IMG/VR virus record: IMGVR_UViG_3300042868_006487 | Location: 1 to 35,370 of that record | From: a virus | Direction: 5' to 3' (one strand) | DNA: 35,370 nt | Shown here: positions 22,683 through 28,862 of the stretch, one piece after another | How the letters are laid out: each line of letters opens with the position of its first letter | Position numbering within the stretch: the first letter of the stretch is position 1 | Notes under the pieces: generated by a model | Databases searched by the model: none | Told to the model about the DNA's origin: nothing | Seen by the model: the letters and a program-made list of their open reading frames with translations, nothing else | Position numbers and translations under genes: made by a program

Positions 22683-22900
22683 TATACGTATTGTTCGTAA
22701 TGGATAGATGCATAGACGATGCATATGATAATAATGGTGATTTCATTTCATATGGTGAAACCATATTTGAAACAAGATTCGTCACAACTGATCTCGCCTT
22801 ATTAAAGGCTGAAATGGAATCTCTAGGCTCAAGAAAACTTGATCACTATGTGGAACTTTGGACGAACGATGGTTTGTATGAAGGGAGAATTGGAAAATGA
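22679..22900 (+). CDS. Hypothetical early protein
   Basis: 73 aa. MIYVLFVMDRCIDDAYDNNG, then ETRFVTTDLALLKAEMESLG. A beta-alpha layout with acidic bias. ATGA overlap at both ends. Confidence 0.7.
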   Translation: MIYVLFVMDRCIDDAYDNNGDFISYGETIFETRFVTTDLALLKAEMESLGSRKLDHYVELWTNDGLYEGRIGK

Positions 22901-23106
22901 TCGGATCTGATTACATGAACGATAATTCAATCCATGCGATATTCCCGCATAAAAATGAGATTGAAACTCTCAAATTAAATATTGAAATCCTAAAAGATTT
23001 CATTGATGATACAGTGGATGAAATTCAGCACCATGTAGGGTACGATGATGCCTTATATAAAATAGTGGATGAAATGCGATATAAACTCTCAGAGAAATTG
23101 CATTAA
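22897..23106 (+). CDS. Hypothetical early protein
   Basis: 69 aa. IHAIFPHKNEIETLKLNIEIL, helical, then DDTVDEIQHHVGYDDALYK. AGGGAG precedes the ATG. Last gene of the operon, immediately before Repeat A copy 8. Confidence 0.7.
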   Translation: MIGSDYMNDNSIHAIFPHKNEIETLKLNIEILKDFIDDTVDEIQHHVGYDDALYKIVDEMRYKLSEKLH

Positions 23107-23108
23107 GG

Positions 23109-23228
23109 CGTAAGTCTATATGGGGTAACGATTTACGACTGTGATATAAGTCGTTACCCTGTAAGGATTTAGAGCGTTCGCGGCAGCGGGCCTTGCCGTA
23201 AGTCCTTACGGTGCAAGGCTTTATATTT
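23109..23228 (+). repeat. Repeat A copy 8 (expanded)
   Basis: Largest copy. It has an extra inner dyad GGTAACGATTTAC / ATAAGTCGTTACC to the left of the usual TAAGGATTTAG ... GTAAGTCCTTAC pair, as if a unit had been duplicated and diverged. Core contains GCGGCAGCGGGCC. Confidence 0.85.
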
Positions 23229-23242
23229 ATTGCATTATGGAC

Positions 23243-23557
23243 TCATTTGAGCCTACGATACAAGCCCTCTACGAATTTTAATTGATTATTATATAATTGC
23301 ATTTCATTTACGTCGAATTGTATTTCCTCATTACGTTCTACCTGACAGATGTAATTGGACAATCGAGCGGCCCGATCTGATTTGGCCCTGATCTTAGCAG
23401 CTTTTTTCATTGCAACTTTCTCAGCCTTTTTATGCTGATTTAATAATGCAATTGCATTAATATGTGATTGGCCGTTTTGATATTTGGCGGGAAGCCATTT
23501 GGTGGGAATATCAAAGGCCGCGAGAATTTCAAGATCGGTTCTGGTAAAATTAGACAT
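23243..23557 (-). CDS. Hypothetical basic protein (minus-strand island)
   Basis: 104 aa. AAAGGATAGAT precedes the ATG. Lys/Ala-rich helix in the middle (HKKAEKVAMKKAAKIRAKSD), overall basic. N-terminus TRTDLEILAAFDIPTKWLPA. Second gene of the minus-strand pair with 23588. Function unknown; DNA or RNA binding possible from charge. Confidence 0.75.
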   Translation of the reverse strand: MSNFTRTDLEILAAFDIPTKWLPAKYQNGQSHINAIALLNQHKKAEKVAMKKAAKIRAKSDRAARLSNYICQVERNEEIQFDVNEMQLYNNQLKFVEGLYRRLK

Positions 23558-23587
23558 ATCTATCCTTTATGGTGGTGGTGGTGAAAA

Positions 23588-23785
23588 TCAGGAATTCCAG
23601 CGGATCATGATAGAACAGCCGTTCATTTCTACGGCATTGATTTCGCCTTCGGGGTGGGTGTTGATCCACTCAAAAAAGGTTTCACGATCTTCAACCGTCT
23701 TAAAGTAGTAGGTTTCGACGTAGGAATAACGGGTAACGCTGCCCGGTGTCATGCGATAGTATCGTGGTTTTTTGGTCGCTGGCAT
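23588..23785 (-). CDS. Hypothetical protein (minus-strand island)
   Basis: 65 aa, ATG after AAGGGCCAGAACC. MPATKKPRYYRMTPGSVTRY, VETYYFKTVEDRETFFEWIN, then a beta end. Promoter at 23827-23855 drives it and the gene at 23243. Not recognised. Confidence 0.75.
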   Translation of the reverse strand: MPATKKPRYYRMTPGSVTRYSYVETYYFKTVEDRETFFEWINTHPEGEINAVEMNGCSIMIRWNS

Positions 23786-23826
23786 GGTTCTGGCCCTTGG
23801 TTAGTGGTGACTGACTTGATCTATAT

Positions 23827-23855
23827 AGTATATCGACAAGATCGGCCCAACACAA
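23827..23855 (-). promoter_or_regulatory. Divergent promoter of minus-strand island
   Basis: TTGTGT, 17 bp, TATACT, spacer with GGGCC like the plus-strand set. Its -35 ends 45 nt before the -35 of P18. Confidence 0.65.
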
Positions 23856-23900
23856 TAGCAAATCTTGAAAATAAGAAATTTCTTATCTAGGATAATTCTC

Positions 23901-23929
23901 TTGATGTTTGGGCCGCGATAGCCGATAAT
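23901..23929 (+). promoter_or_regulatory. Early promoter P18
   Basis: TTGATG, 17 bp, GATAAT, spacer TTTGGGCCGCGATAGCC. Confidence 0.75.
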
Positions 23930-23969
23930 ATATGTGTAAGGCAAGATCACACTAGCAAGGGATAGAACT

Positions 23970-24257
23970 ATGGATCATTTGGACATCGAACGGGTAATCA
24001 GAAGTGCTTCAACGTCAACGGGGTGGAGTTTCTCACAGCTTCAACTATTCAGCCTAGAAAATGCGGGCTTCAATACCAATTTTGAAGTTCGCCGAAACTT
24101 TGTCACAAAGTCTAACTTTGGATCGGTTTCGATCACAAACGCCAGAAACTTCAAACTTGATGCTTGGGAATATCAACGGGGCTTGGGCCTAGAGCCTAAA
24201 GTAAGGTATTTCAAAACTTTCCAAAGTCTTTTGAACTATCTTAAAAAGGTGGCTTGA
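23970..24257 (+). CDS. Hypothetical early protein
   Basis: 95 aa, MDHLDIERVIRSASTSTGWS then NFEVRRNFVTKSNFGSVSIT, ending SLLNYLKKVA. Mixed alpha/beta, basic. Stop TGA inside the -35 of the next promoter. Confidence 0.7.
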   Translation: MDHLDIERVIRSASTSTGWSFSQLQLFSLENAGFNTNFEVRRNFVTKSNFGSVSITNARNFKLDAWEYQRGLGLEPKVRYFKTFQSLLNYLKKVA

Positions 24258-24282
24258 CAAGGCCGCCGCCGTATGGTAGAAT
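24254..24282 (+). promoter_or_regulatory. Early promoter P19
   Basis: TTGACA, 17 bp, TAGAAT, stop codon inside the -35. Confidence 0.88.
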
Positions 24283-24324
24283 CTAATAAGTCAAGCAAGT
24301 AACACTTTCCAAGGGGATTCCGAC

Positions 24325-24585
24325 ATGGTTCGCAAGTTCAACAAAAATGAAAAATCAATCGCTAGTCAGTGGTTCATTCGTGTTAAGGGTGTCGAGTCGC
24401 CGGCTCTTAACATTACAGACTATGCCATGTTCTCACTCAATGGCCGCTTGTCACTAACCAAAGACACTAAGCGTTCTAGCTATTGTGTGGACTATCTTGA
24501 CGGTTCGTCAGAACCTACATACATCTCAGATTTGATGCAAGCCTTACGGTTTGTGTTTAACAATCAAGTGGTTCGATCCTCTTGA
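24325..24585 (+). CDS. Hypothetical early protein
   Basis: 86 aa, AAGGGG upstream. KNEKSIASQWFIRVKGVESP, then DYAMFSLNGRLSLTKDTKRS and a terminal helix. Stop TGA is in the -35 of the Gp88-like gene promoter. Unrecognised. Confidence 0.7.
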   Translation: MVRKFNKNEKSIASQWFIRVKGVESPALNITDYAMFSLNGRLSLTKDTKRSSYCVDYLDGSSEPTYISDLMQALRFVFNNQVVRSS

Positions 24586-24610
24586 CATTGTCGGTAGGGT
24601 GTGGTACAAT
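24582..24610 (+). promoter_or_regulatory. Early promoter P20
   Basis: TTGACA, 17 bp, TACAAT, stop codon inside the -35. Confidence 0.9.
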
Positions 24611-24660
24611 TCACTAGTCGGAATAACGCTGGTTTCACAATCACAGGACAGGACAGAATC

Positions 24661-25440
24661 ATGATCAAGTTTTCAGCCGCTAACACAAAGCTCAAAAAAC
24701 TGTACAAAGTCGCCGCTCTTGCCAAGTGGCTTGACGGTCGCCGCAAGATTTACAGTTTCGACCTCTTGTCAGGCTGGGCCTGCCCACAGGCCGATCAATG
24801 CCAATCGCGTGCTATTTTGGTCGATGGTAAACGTAGGATTCAAGACGGCCCAAATACTGTATTCAGGTGTTTCTCCGCTTCACAGGAAGTGGTTTACACG
24901 AATGTTTACAATCTCCGTAAGGGTAATTTCGACGCCATTCGTGCGATTATTGCCCGCACTGATTTGACCGACGATCAAAAAGTTGCGGAAGTTGCAAGCC
25001 TATTGCAAGCCCATTTGCCAAAAAACGCCGGTATCGTTCGTATTCACGTTGCGGGCGATTTCTTCAACCGGATATATTTCAGAGCTTGGTTGCAAGTGAT
25101 TATGAATAATCCATCAATCCTCTTTTATGCTTATACCAAAGCATTAAATTATTGGATTGACGATATGAAAATTGTCAGTCCAATATCAAACCTTGTATTG
25201 ACCGCAAGCCGTGGCGGTAGGCTTGATGCAAAAATTGACGAATATAAATTGCGGGAAGCGATTGTATTGCAAGACGAGAATGAGGCTGCCGATTTCAACT
25301 TGGAAGTTGACAACGACGATTCCCACGCCGCTATCCCCGACAGCCGTAATAAGTCGTTCGCCTTGATTATTCACGGCACGCAACCCGCCAAGCCAAAGGT
25401 TAAAAAGGCCAAAAAAAAGGCCGTTTCTTTGGTGGGGTGA
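24661..25440 (+). CDS. Gp88-like phage protein
   Basis: 259 aa from the ATG after ACAGGACAGAATC. An in-frame ATG at 24601 lies inside the promoter. Motifs: WACPQADQCQSRA (Cys pair), FRCFSASQEVV, IVRIHVAGDFFNRIYFRAWL and FYAYTKALNYW match the phage Gp88-like family known from mycobacteriophages and others. Biochemical function is not established. Tail is Lys/Ala-rich. Followed by a 19-aa membrane peptide. Confidence 0.85.
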   Translation: MIKFSAANTKLKKLYKVAALAKWLDGRRKIYSFDLLSGWACPQADQCQSRAILVDGKRRIQDGPNTVFRCFSASQEVVYTNVYNLRKGNFDAIRAIIARTDLTDDQKVAEVASLLQAHLPKNAGIVRIHVAGDFFNRIYFRAWLQVIMNNPSILFYAYTKALNYWIDDMKIVSPISNLVLTASRGGRLDAKIDEYKLREAIVLQDENEAADFNLEVDNDDSHAAIPDSRNKSFALIIHGTQPAKPKVKKAKKKAVSLVG

Positions 25441-25445
25441 TATAA

Positions 25446-25505
25446 ATGACAATTGTGATATGCTTTTTCGTGGGCGTTGCAATTGCAATATTATCATCTG
25501 ATTAA
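25446..25505 (+). CDS. Tiny membrane peptide (19 aa, copy 1)
   Basis: MTIVICFFVGVAIAILSSD, almost entirely one hydrophobic helix. ATG 5 nt after the Gp88-like stop, with GGGGTGA as ribosome site. A paralogous 19-aa peptide (27300) follows another gene in the same setting, and both are followed by matching ATGCAATCG terminators, which supports real coding. Confidence 0.6.
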   Translation: MTIVICFFVGVAIAILSSD

Positions 25506-25513
25506 ACAATTAA

Positions 25514-25549
25514 ATGCAATCGGGGTAACATCCGGTTGCATCTCTTTTT
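25514..25549 (+). terminator. Terminator after 19-aa peptide, copy 1
   Basis: ATGCAATCGG, loop, CCGGTTGCAT, then TCTCTTTTT. Same outer stem as the terminator at 27366. Confidence 0.85.
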
Positions 25550-25605
25550 AATTATCACATCAACTAATTTACATATGTTAATTTAATTATATTATAATGC
25601 AATCG

Positions 25606-25689
25606 ACCTAAGTCGTTGCGGTGTAAGGACTTACGGCGATCCCGGCAGGGGCGAACGCCCTAAGTCCTTATGTAGCAAGTAGTTATATC
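25606..25689 (+). repeat. Repeat A copy 9
   Basis: TAAGGACTTAC left arm with inner pair GGGCG/CGCCC, right arm TAAGTCCTTATG. The region from 25690 to 25806 before the next promoter has ATGCAATCG and TGTACA repeats and an AT-rich dyad, but no gene. Confidence 0.85.
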
Positions 25690-25806
25690 AATTGTATTAT
25701 TAATGCAATCGTATAATGCAATTACTGTACACTAATATACTGACTGTACAGCCGCTCAGGTGGGCAGAAACTTTGAAAATATTTTGAAAATAGTGGTGGT
25801 GGGGGC

Positions 25807-25834
25807 TTGTAATGGTCGATATATATGTTAGAAT
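25807..25834 (+). promoter_or_regulatory. Early promoter P21
   Basis: TTGTAA, 16 bp, TAGAAT. Confidence 0.65.
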
Positions 25835-25878
25835 ATAAGAGTAAGGCAAGCAAACAACACTCAGCGGAGAACGGAACG

Positions 25879-26109
25879 ATGGAAGCCACAAACGAAGTCA
25901 CTCTGGAAGAATACATCATTGCTGACGATTCAGTTGTCATGGTGCTGGTTCAGGAATTCGACGAAGAACAATTCTACAGTGTCCGATACTTGGTTAATCG
26001 CAAGTTCGGTTTCAAGACGTTCTGGAATCGCAAGCAAGCCACGGAATTCTACAATCAAGTCAAAACGATCATGGTAGAAAATTCCATTTTGGCAAAAATA
26101 ATGTCTTGA
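25879..26109 (+). CDS. Hypothetical early protein
   Basis: 76 aa. Leader CAAACAACACTCAGCGGAG before ATG is shared with the next gene. TLEEYIIADDSVVMVLVQEF, FYSVRYLVNRKFGFKTFWNR, helical end. TGA stop in the next -35. Confidence 0.72.
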   Translation: MEATNEVTLEEYIIADDSVVMVLVQEFDEEQFYSVRYLVNRKFGFKTFWNRKQATEFYNQVKTIMVENSILAKIMS

Positions 26110-26133
26110 CAACGGCTAGCGGTGTGATATAAT
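26106..26133 (+). promoter_or_regulatory. Early promoter P22
   Basis: TTGACA, 16 bp, TATAAT, stop codon inside the -35. Confidence 0.92.
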
Positions 26134-26176
26134 AGTAGTACAAGGCAAGCAAACAACACTCAGAGGAGTTTTCAAG

Positions 26177-26383
26177 ATGGCTGAATACGCGATTCCGGTT
26201 AATGTCGAAACCATAGAAGAAACGAGCGAAATAATCGTTCAACGTGCGATCATGCTGAATTCAGATGATGCAATAGCCTACGCTCGCCAATGCCGCAAAT
26301 TTGGTGCGGGCTATTGGATTGCCAAAAATGGCTTGGAAGTCACAGTGGTTTATTCCGTAGATTCCGATGGAAAAATCTCTTGA
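26177..26383 (+). CDS. Hypothetical early protein
   Basis: 68 aa after AGAGGAGTTTTCAAG. AIPVNVETIEETSEIIVQRA, then DAIAYARQCRKFGAGYWIAK. Stop TGA in the next -35. No family recognised. Confidence 0.72.
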   Translation: MAEYAIPVNVETIEETSEIIVQRAIMLNSDDAIAYARQCRKFGAGYWIAKNGLEVTVVYSVDSDGKIS

Positions 26384-26407
26384 CAATCGCTAGTGGTGTG
26401 ATACAAT
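26380..26407 (+). promoter_or_regulatory. Early promoter P23
   Basis: TTGACA, 16 bp, TACAAT, stop codon inside the -35. Confidence 0.9.
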
Positions 26408-26449
26408 AGTGGTGTAAGGCAAGCGGAACTCAAACAAAGGAAACGACAG

Positions 26450-26662
26450 ATGCAAGCTCAATTCGACGACTTCGACGCCCAACTTCAATGTGAAGATGTT
26501 CAAGGCGATTACATTCCAACCGAGCAAGATTTGCTGGATATGGAAGTTGCTTTCGCTCTTGATCCAATGGAAGTGGTGGCCCAATTGGAAGCGATCATTC
26601 AGGAGTTCAATGCCCGTTCCGATTTTGACAGGTGGTGTGAAGATTTCTTTGGGGGTGAATAA
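26450..26662 (+). CDS. Acidic early protein (PTEQDL family, copy 2)
   Basis: 70 aa after AAAGGAAACGACAG. FDDFDAQLQCEDVQGDYIPT, then EQDLLDMEVAFALDPMEVVA and FNARSDFDRWCEDFFGG. Shares YIPTEQDLLDME with the protein at 15976 but has a different C-terminus. Confidence 0.8.
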   Translation: MQAQFDDFDAQLQCEDVQGDYIPTEQDLLDMEVAFALDPMEVVAQLEAIIQEFNARSDFDRWCEDFFGGE

Positions 26663-26673
26663 CTCCTACAATT

Positions 26674-26739
26674 GTCGAGAGCGGATGTGATAGCCGGTAT
26701 GCCGGTGCTATCTGACAGGTTCGATTCCTGTACTCGACT
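26674..26739 (+). ncRNA. tRNA-like element 1 (no anticodon arm)
   Basis: Acceptor GTCGAG / CTCGAC, and a canonical T arm ACAGGTTCGATTCCTGT. Where D and anticodon arms should be, one hairpin GATAGC...GCTATC surrounds CGG-TATG-CCG. 66 nt, about 8 short of a tRNA, with no anticodon. May be a degenerated tRNA or a tRNA mimic. Confidence 0.6.
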
Positions 26740-26741
26740 TT

Positions 26742-26849
26742 CGCGATGATGGTTCTTTCCTGTTCAACTCTTGACTGGCGTTCTAAAAAAACGACACAAC
26801 CAAGAAAAAAGTTGAACCTGAAATTGTGGTTCGATTCCACTTATTGCGT
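26742..26849 (+). ncRNA. tRNA-like element 2 (long insert)
   Basis: 5' CGCGATG can pair (with G-T pairs) with 3' TATTGCG, after a normal T arm GTGGTTCGATTCCAC. Between them an approximately 75-nt insert carries GTTCAACT / AGTTGAAC, a strong stem next to the T arm. No D or anticodon arm is visible. A tmRNA-like arrangement comes to mind, but no tag ORF is identified. Less certain than element 1. Confidence 0.4.
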
Positions 26850-26892
26850 TCCGCAACTTCGCGGTGTCCGATTGTTCACTATCTAAGGTGAA

Positions 26893-27300
26893 ATGTTCAT
26901 GTCGATTCGTATTCAGAACTCAGATCGTAAAATTGCCAAAACCGCAAATGCAACCGCTGGTATTACCAGTGGCCGATCTGATCTACTCTTGCTTGGAAAT
27001 AAAGTGGTATCGGTTCAAAAGAATGGCAACGAATTCCGCACACACTGTGCCGATTCGACATTGAAACAATTCGCCGATAACATTTATGCCATGCTGGAAA
27101 ATAAGAATAGTCCGGTTTTGAAAAAAGTTCATCCTTTTCTCACTCCGTACACTTTGCAAGCTGCCAGAACTCGCAAGTCAACTAAAACCAACCCTAACAT
27201 CTATTCACCTGTATACGGTGTAAAGCGTATGGGAATTCGCGATAGGCTTAAGCAAATTGAAATCATGACACAACGGAAGGCGGGAACCTTGGTGGCCTGA
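26893..27300 (+). CDS. Hypothetical protein (GNKVVSV motif)
   Basis: 135 aa, AAGGTGAA before ATG. IRIQNSDRKIAKTANATAGI, then LLLLGNKVVSVQKNGNEFRT and ADSTLKQFADNIYAMLENK, with a basic C-terminal YGVKRMGIRDRLKQIEIMTQ. The GN-V / alpha-helix pattern resembles the protein at 22347. No promoter is seen just upstream; the tRNA-like elements lie between it and P23, so it may be read with them. Stop overlaps the next ATG as TGATG. Confidence 0.75.
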   Translation: MFMSIRIQNSDRKIAKTANATAGITSGRSDLLLLGNKVVSVQKNGNEFRTHCADSTLKQFADNIYAMLENKNSPVLKKVHPFLTPYTLQAARTRKSTKTNPNIYSPVYGVKRMGIRDRLKQIEIMTQRKAGTLVA

Positions 27301-27359
27301 TGATAATCATATTGATGTTCTTTTTGGGCATTGCAATATCATTATCTCAACGTGATTAA
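27300..27359 (+). CDS. Tiny membrane peptide (19 aa, copy 2)
   Basis: MIIILMFFLGIAISLSQRD, TGATG overlap with the upstream stop. Same length and design as the 25446 peptide, also followed by an ATGCAATCG terminator. Real coding is inferred from this conserved arrangement. Confidence 0.6.
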   Translation: MIIILMFFLGIAISLSQRD

Positions 27360-27365
27360 TATTAA

Positions 27366-27395
27366 ATGCAATCGTTTCGGCGGTTGCATTTTTTT
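27366..27395 (+). terminator. Terminator after 19-aa peptide, copy 2
   Basis: ATGCAATCG, loop TTTCGG, CGGTTGCAT, then a T run. Strong 9-pair stem with one G-T. Confidence 0.93.
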
Positions 27396-27413
27396 ATCGA
27401 CTGAAATACAATT

Positions 27414-27497
27414 GATATAAGTCCTTGCTATGTAAGGATTTACGGCGAGCGCCGCTGGGGGAAACGCCATAAGTCCTTATACTATATATACTTACGT
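27414..27497 (+). repeat. Repeat A copy 10
   Basis: ATAAGTCCTTGCTATGTAAG left side, TAAGTCCTTATAC right side, core GGCGAGCGCCGCTGGGGG. Confidence 0.85.
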
Positions 27498-27507
27498 CGA
27501 TGTTAAG

Positions 27508-27606
27508 ATGGGGCGACTGGGTGGTTCAGAGCGATTAGGTGGTTTGGGGGATCTGGGTAATTTGGGTAGTCTGGGGGCTATGGGTGGAACAGACTATATA
27601 ATCTGA
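27508..27606 (+). other. G-rich tract, possible Gly/Leu-rich micro-ORF
   Basis: Seven runs of three or more G within about 80 nt (27511-27587), so a G-quadruplex on the plus strand is possible. An in-frame ATG at 27508 would encode a 32-aa peptide with GLGDLGNLGSLGAMGG, but there is no ribosome site or promoter, so coding is doubtful. Immediately followed by Repeat B copy 1. Confidence 0.45.
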
Positions 27607-27638
27607 TTCGCCACGGTAAGCCACAGTCAGCTAACTTT
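27594..27638 (+). repeat. Repeat B copy 1
   Basis: CTATATAATCTGATTCGCCA then GGTAAGCCACAGTCAGCTAA, 45-nt element, close to copies at 27646, 34782, 34979 and 35241. Confidence 0.85.
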
Positions 27639-27645
27639 GGAACAC

Positions 27646-27691
27646 CTTATATAATCCGATTCGCCACGTTAAGCTACAGTCAGCTAACTTT
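27646..27691 (+). repeat. Repeat B copy 2
   Basis: Direct repeat of copy 1 at a 52-bp period with a few substitutions (GTTAAGCTACAGTCAGCTAA). Confidence 0.85.
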
Positions 27692-27714
27692 CTGAAATAA
27701 TTTGGCCTAAAGAC

Positions 27715-27743
27715 TTGACAGCCGTATGTCGATAATGTATAAT
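27715..27743 (+). promoter_or_regulatory. Early promoter P24
   Basis: TTGACA, 17 bp, TATAAT. Confidence 0.92.
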
Positions 27744-27787
27744 AGTAATATAAGAAACGAGTCACCTATCTCAAAGGAGAGTTGCAG

Positions 27788-27865
27788 ATGTTAGAAGTCA
27801 TAGCTCTGGTTGCTGGATATTGTGTTGGTCAACTAATCAAGATGGTTTTCAAGGGGCAATTCTGA
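27788..27865 (+). CDS. Tiny membrane protein (25 aa)
   Basis: Begins MLEVIALVAGYCVGQLIKMV, one hydrophobic helix then a basic end FKGQF. AAAGGAGAGTTGCAG gives an excellent ribosome site, and it has its own promoter. Not recognised. Confidence 0.7.
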   Translation: MLEVIALVAGYCVGQLIKMVFKGQF

Positions 27866-27874
27866 GAAAATCGC

Positions 27875-27902
27875 TTGACATGTCAGTTTGGTATGGTAGA
27901 AT
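27875..27902 (+). promoter_or_regulatory. Early promoter P25
   Basis: TTGACA, 16 bp, TAGAAT. Confidence 0.88.
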
Positions 27903-27945
27903 AGAGTAGTAAGAGATCACTGAACCCAATCACAAGGATATCAAA

Positions 27946-28317
27946 ATGAGCGTATCTTGGAAACACACAACATTCAGGCCCAGTACCACTGAATTGGCTA
28001 AAATGAAAGCCAAACTTCCCGACTATAGGAATTGGTACTATATCGAATGTTTGGAGTCTGCTGACGGTTGGGACGATGGAGAGAATCATATCTTAGTGAA
28101 GTTCTACTCGCCCGATGGAATGCAGACTGTGTATGGCGAACCCGTTCACTATGAGCATAGCCGAATTGAGACCTTTAACTTCTGCGACTATGCTGATAAG
28201 CCAGAGCCACCATCAATCGAATCGCGGCTGAACATCGCTGAATGGCAAGTTGCCGGACTTGAGAAAATCATAAAAGAATTGAAAGATCGGTTGACAAAAT
28301 TGGAAAGTGGTGTATAA
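27946..28317 (+). CDS. Hypothetical early protein
   Basis: 123 aa after AAGGATATCAAA. Trp/Tyr-rich N-terminal half (KLPDYRNWYYIECLESADGW), C-terminal helix WQVAGLEKIIKELKDRLTKL. Its last codons contain the tRNA-cluster promoter, and its stop TAA is within that promoter's -10. Unrecognised. Confidence 0.78.
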   Translation: MSVSWKHTTFRPSTTELAKMKAKLPDYRNWYYIECLESADGWDDGENHILVKFYSPDGMQTVYGEPVHYEHSRIETFNFCDYADKPEPPSIESRLNIAEWQVAGLEKIIKELKDRLTKLESGV

Positions 28318-28318
28318 T
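28291..28318 (+). promoter_or_regulatory. Promoter of tRNA cluster 1
   Basis: TTGACA, 16 bp, TATAAT. The stop codon of the upstream gene lies inside the -10, and the first tRNA starts 12 nt later. Confidence 0.92.
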
Positions 28319-28329
28319 AGATATACGAA

Positions 28330-28414
28330 GCGTGTTGACCGAGTTGGATAACGGGCCTGACTGTAAATCAGGTGGCATTACAAGCCTCAAGTGGTTCGAT
28401 TCCACTAGCACGCA
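28330..28414 (+). tRNA. tRNA-Tyr (GTA)
   Basis: Acceptor GCGTGTT/AGCACGC, anticodon loop CTGTAAA, long variable arm (class II), T arm GTGGTTCGATTCCAC. No encoded CCA. Confidence 0.93.
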
Positions 28415-28415
28415 A

Positions 28416-28488
28416 TGGTCAGTAGCTCAATTGGTAGAGCATTCCGCTGTTAACGGAACGGTTACAGGTTCGATTCCTGTCTGACCAG
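28416..28488 (+). tRNA. tRNA-Asn (GTT)
   Basis: Acceptor TGGTCAG/CTGACCA, loop CTGTTAA, T arm ACAGGTTCGATTCCTGT. One nt after tRNA-Tyr. No encoded CCA. Confidence 0.95.
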
Positions 28489-28489
28489 C

Positions 28490-28643
28490 TTCTGTTGTGC
28501 CATGCGTACAATATGAAACGGGGTTGTTATGCAACCCTAGCAGTTTAGTCGGCTTGCTAGGCCGGTAATTCTAGCACGTCAAGACCGTGATTTTAGTCGC
28601 TTTTGGAACCGGATATGACGTATTTACCTAAAGAAGCGTAAGC
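28490..28643 (+). other. Unassigned structured gap between tRNAs
   Basis: 154 nt with no tRNA or ORF. Stems visible: GGGTTG/CAACCC, CTAGCA/TGCTAG, ACGTCA/TGACGT. It would be part of the tRNA transcript and may be an ncRNA or processing region. Confidence 0.35.
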
Positions 28644-28715
28644 GGAACTATGGTGTAACTGGCAGCACCGCAGACTTTTAATCTGTTAGTCTGGGATCGT
28701 CCCCCAGTAGTTCCA
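28644..28715 (+). tRNA. tRNA-Lys (TTT)
   Basis: Acceptor GGAACTA/TAGTTCC, loop CTTTTAA, D arm GTGT/CACC. Confidence 0.92.
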
Positions 28716-28718
28716 CTC

Positions 28719-28789
28719 GGTCCAATAGCTCAATGGTAGAGCAGCTGTTTTGTAAACAGCCGAACTCAGTTCGATTCTGAGTTGGACCT
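28719..28789 (+). tRNA. tRNA-Thr (TGT)
   Basis: Acceptor GGTCCAA/TTGGACC, loop TTTGTAA, T arm CTCAGTTCGATTCTGAG. No CCA. Confidence 0.93.
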
Positions 28790-28790
28790 C

Positions 28791-28818
28791 TTGACAAAGG
28801 AAAATCATGTGATACAAT
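28791..28818 (+). promoter_or_regulatory. Early promoter P26
   Basis: TTGACA, 16 bp, TACAAT, directly after tRNA-Thr. Confidence 0.88.
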
Positions 28819-28862
28819 AGAACTGTCGGATTGTAGTGTAGATTTTAACAAGAGTATAATAT

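Noticed and set aside
26742-26849. tmRNA
   Set aside because: Acceptor-like and T arm are present, but no credible tag-peptide ORF or pseudoknot series was seen.
27508-27606. 32-aa Gly/Leu-rich micro-ORF as a firm gene
   Set aside because: No promoter or ribosome site, and the composition is simply that of the G-rich tract. Kept only as a tract note.
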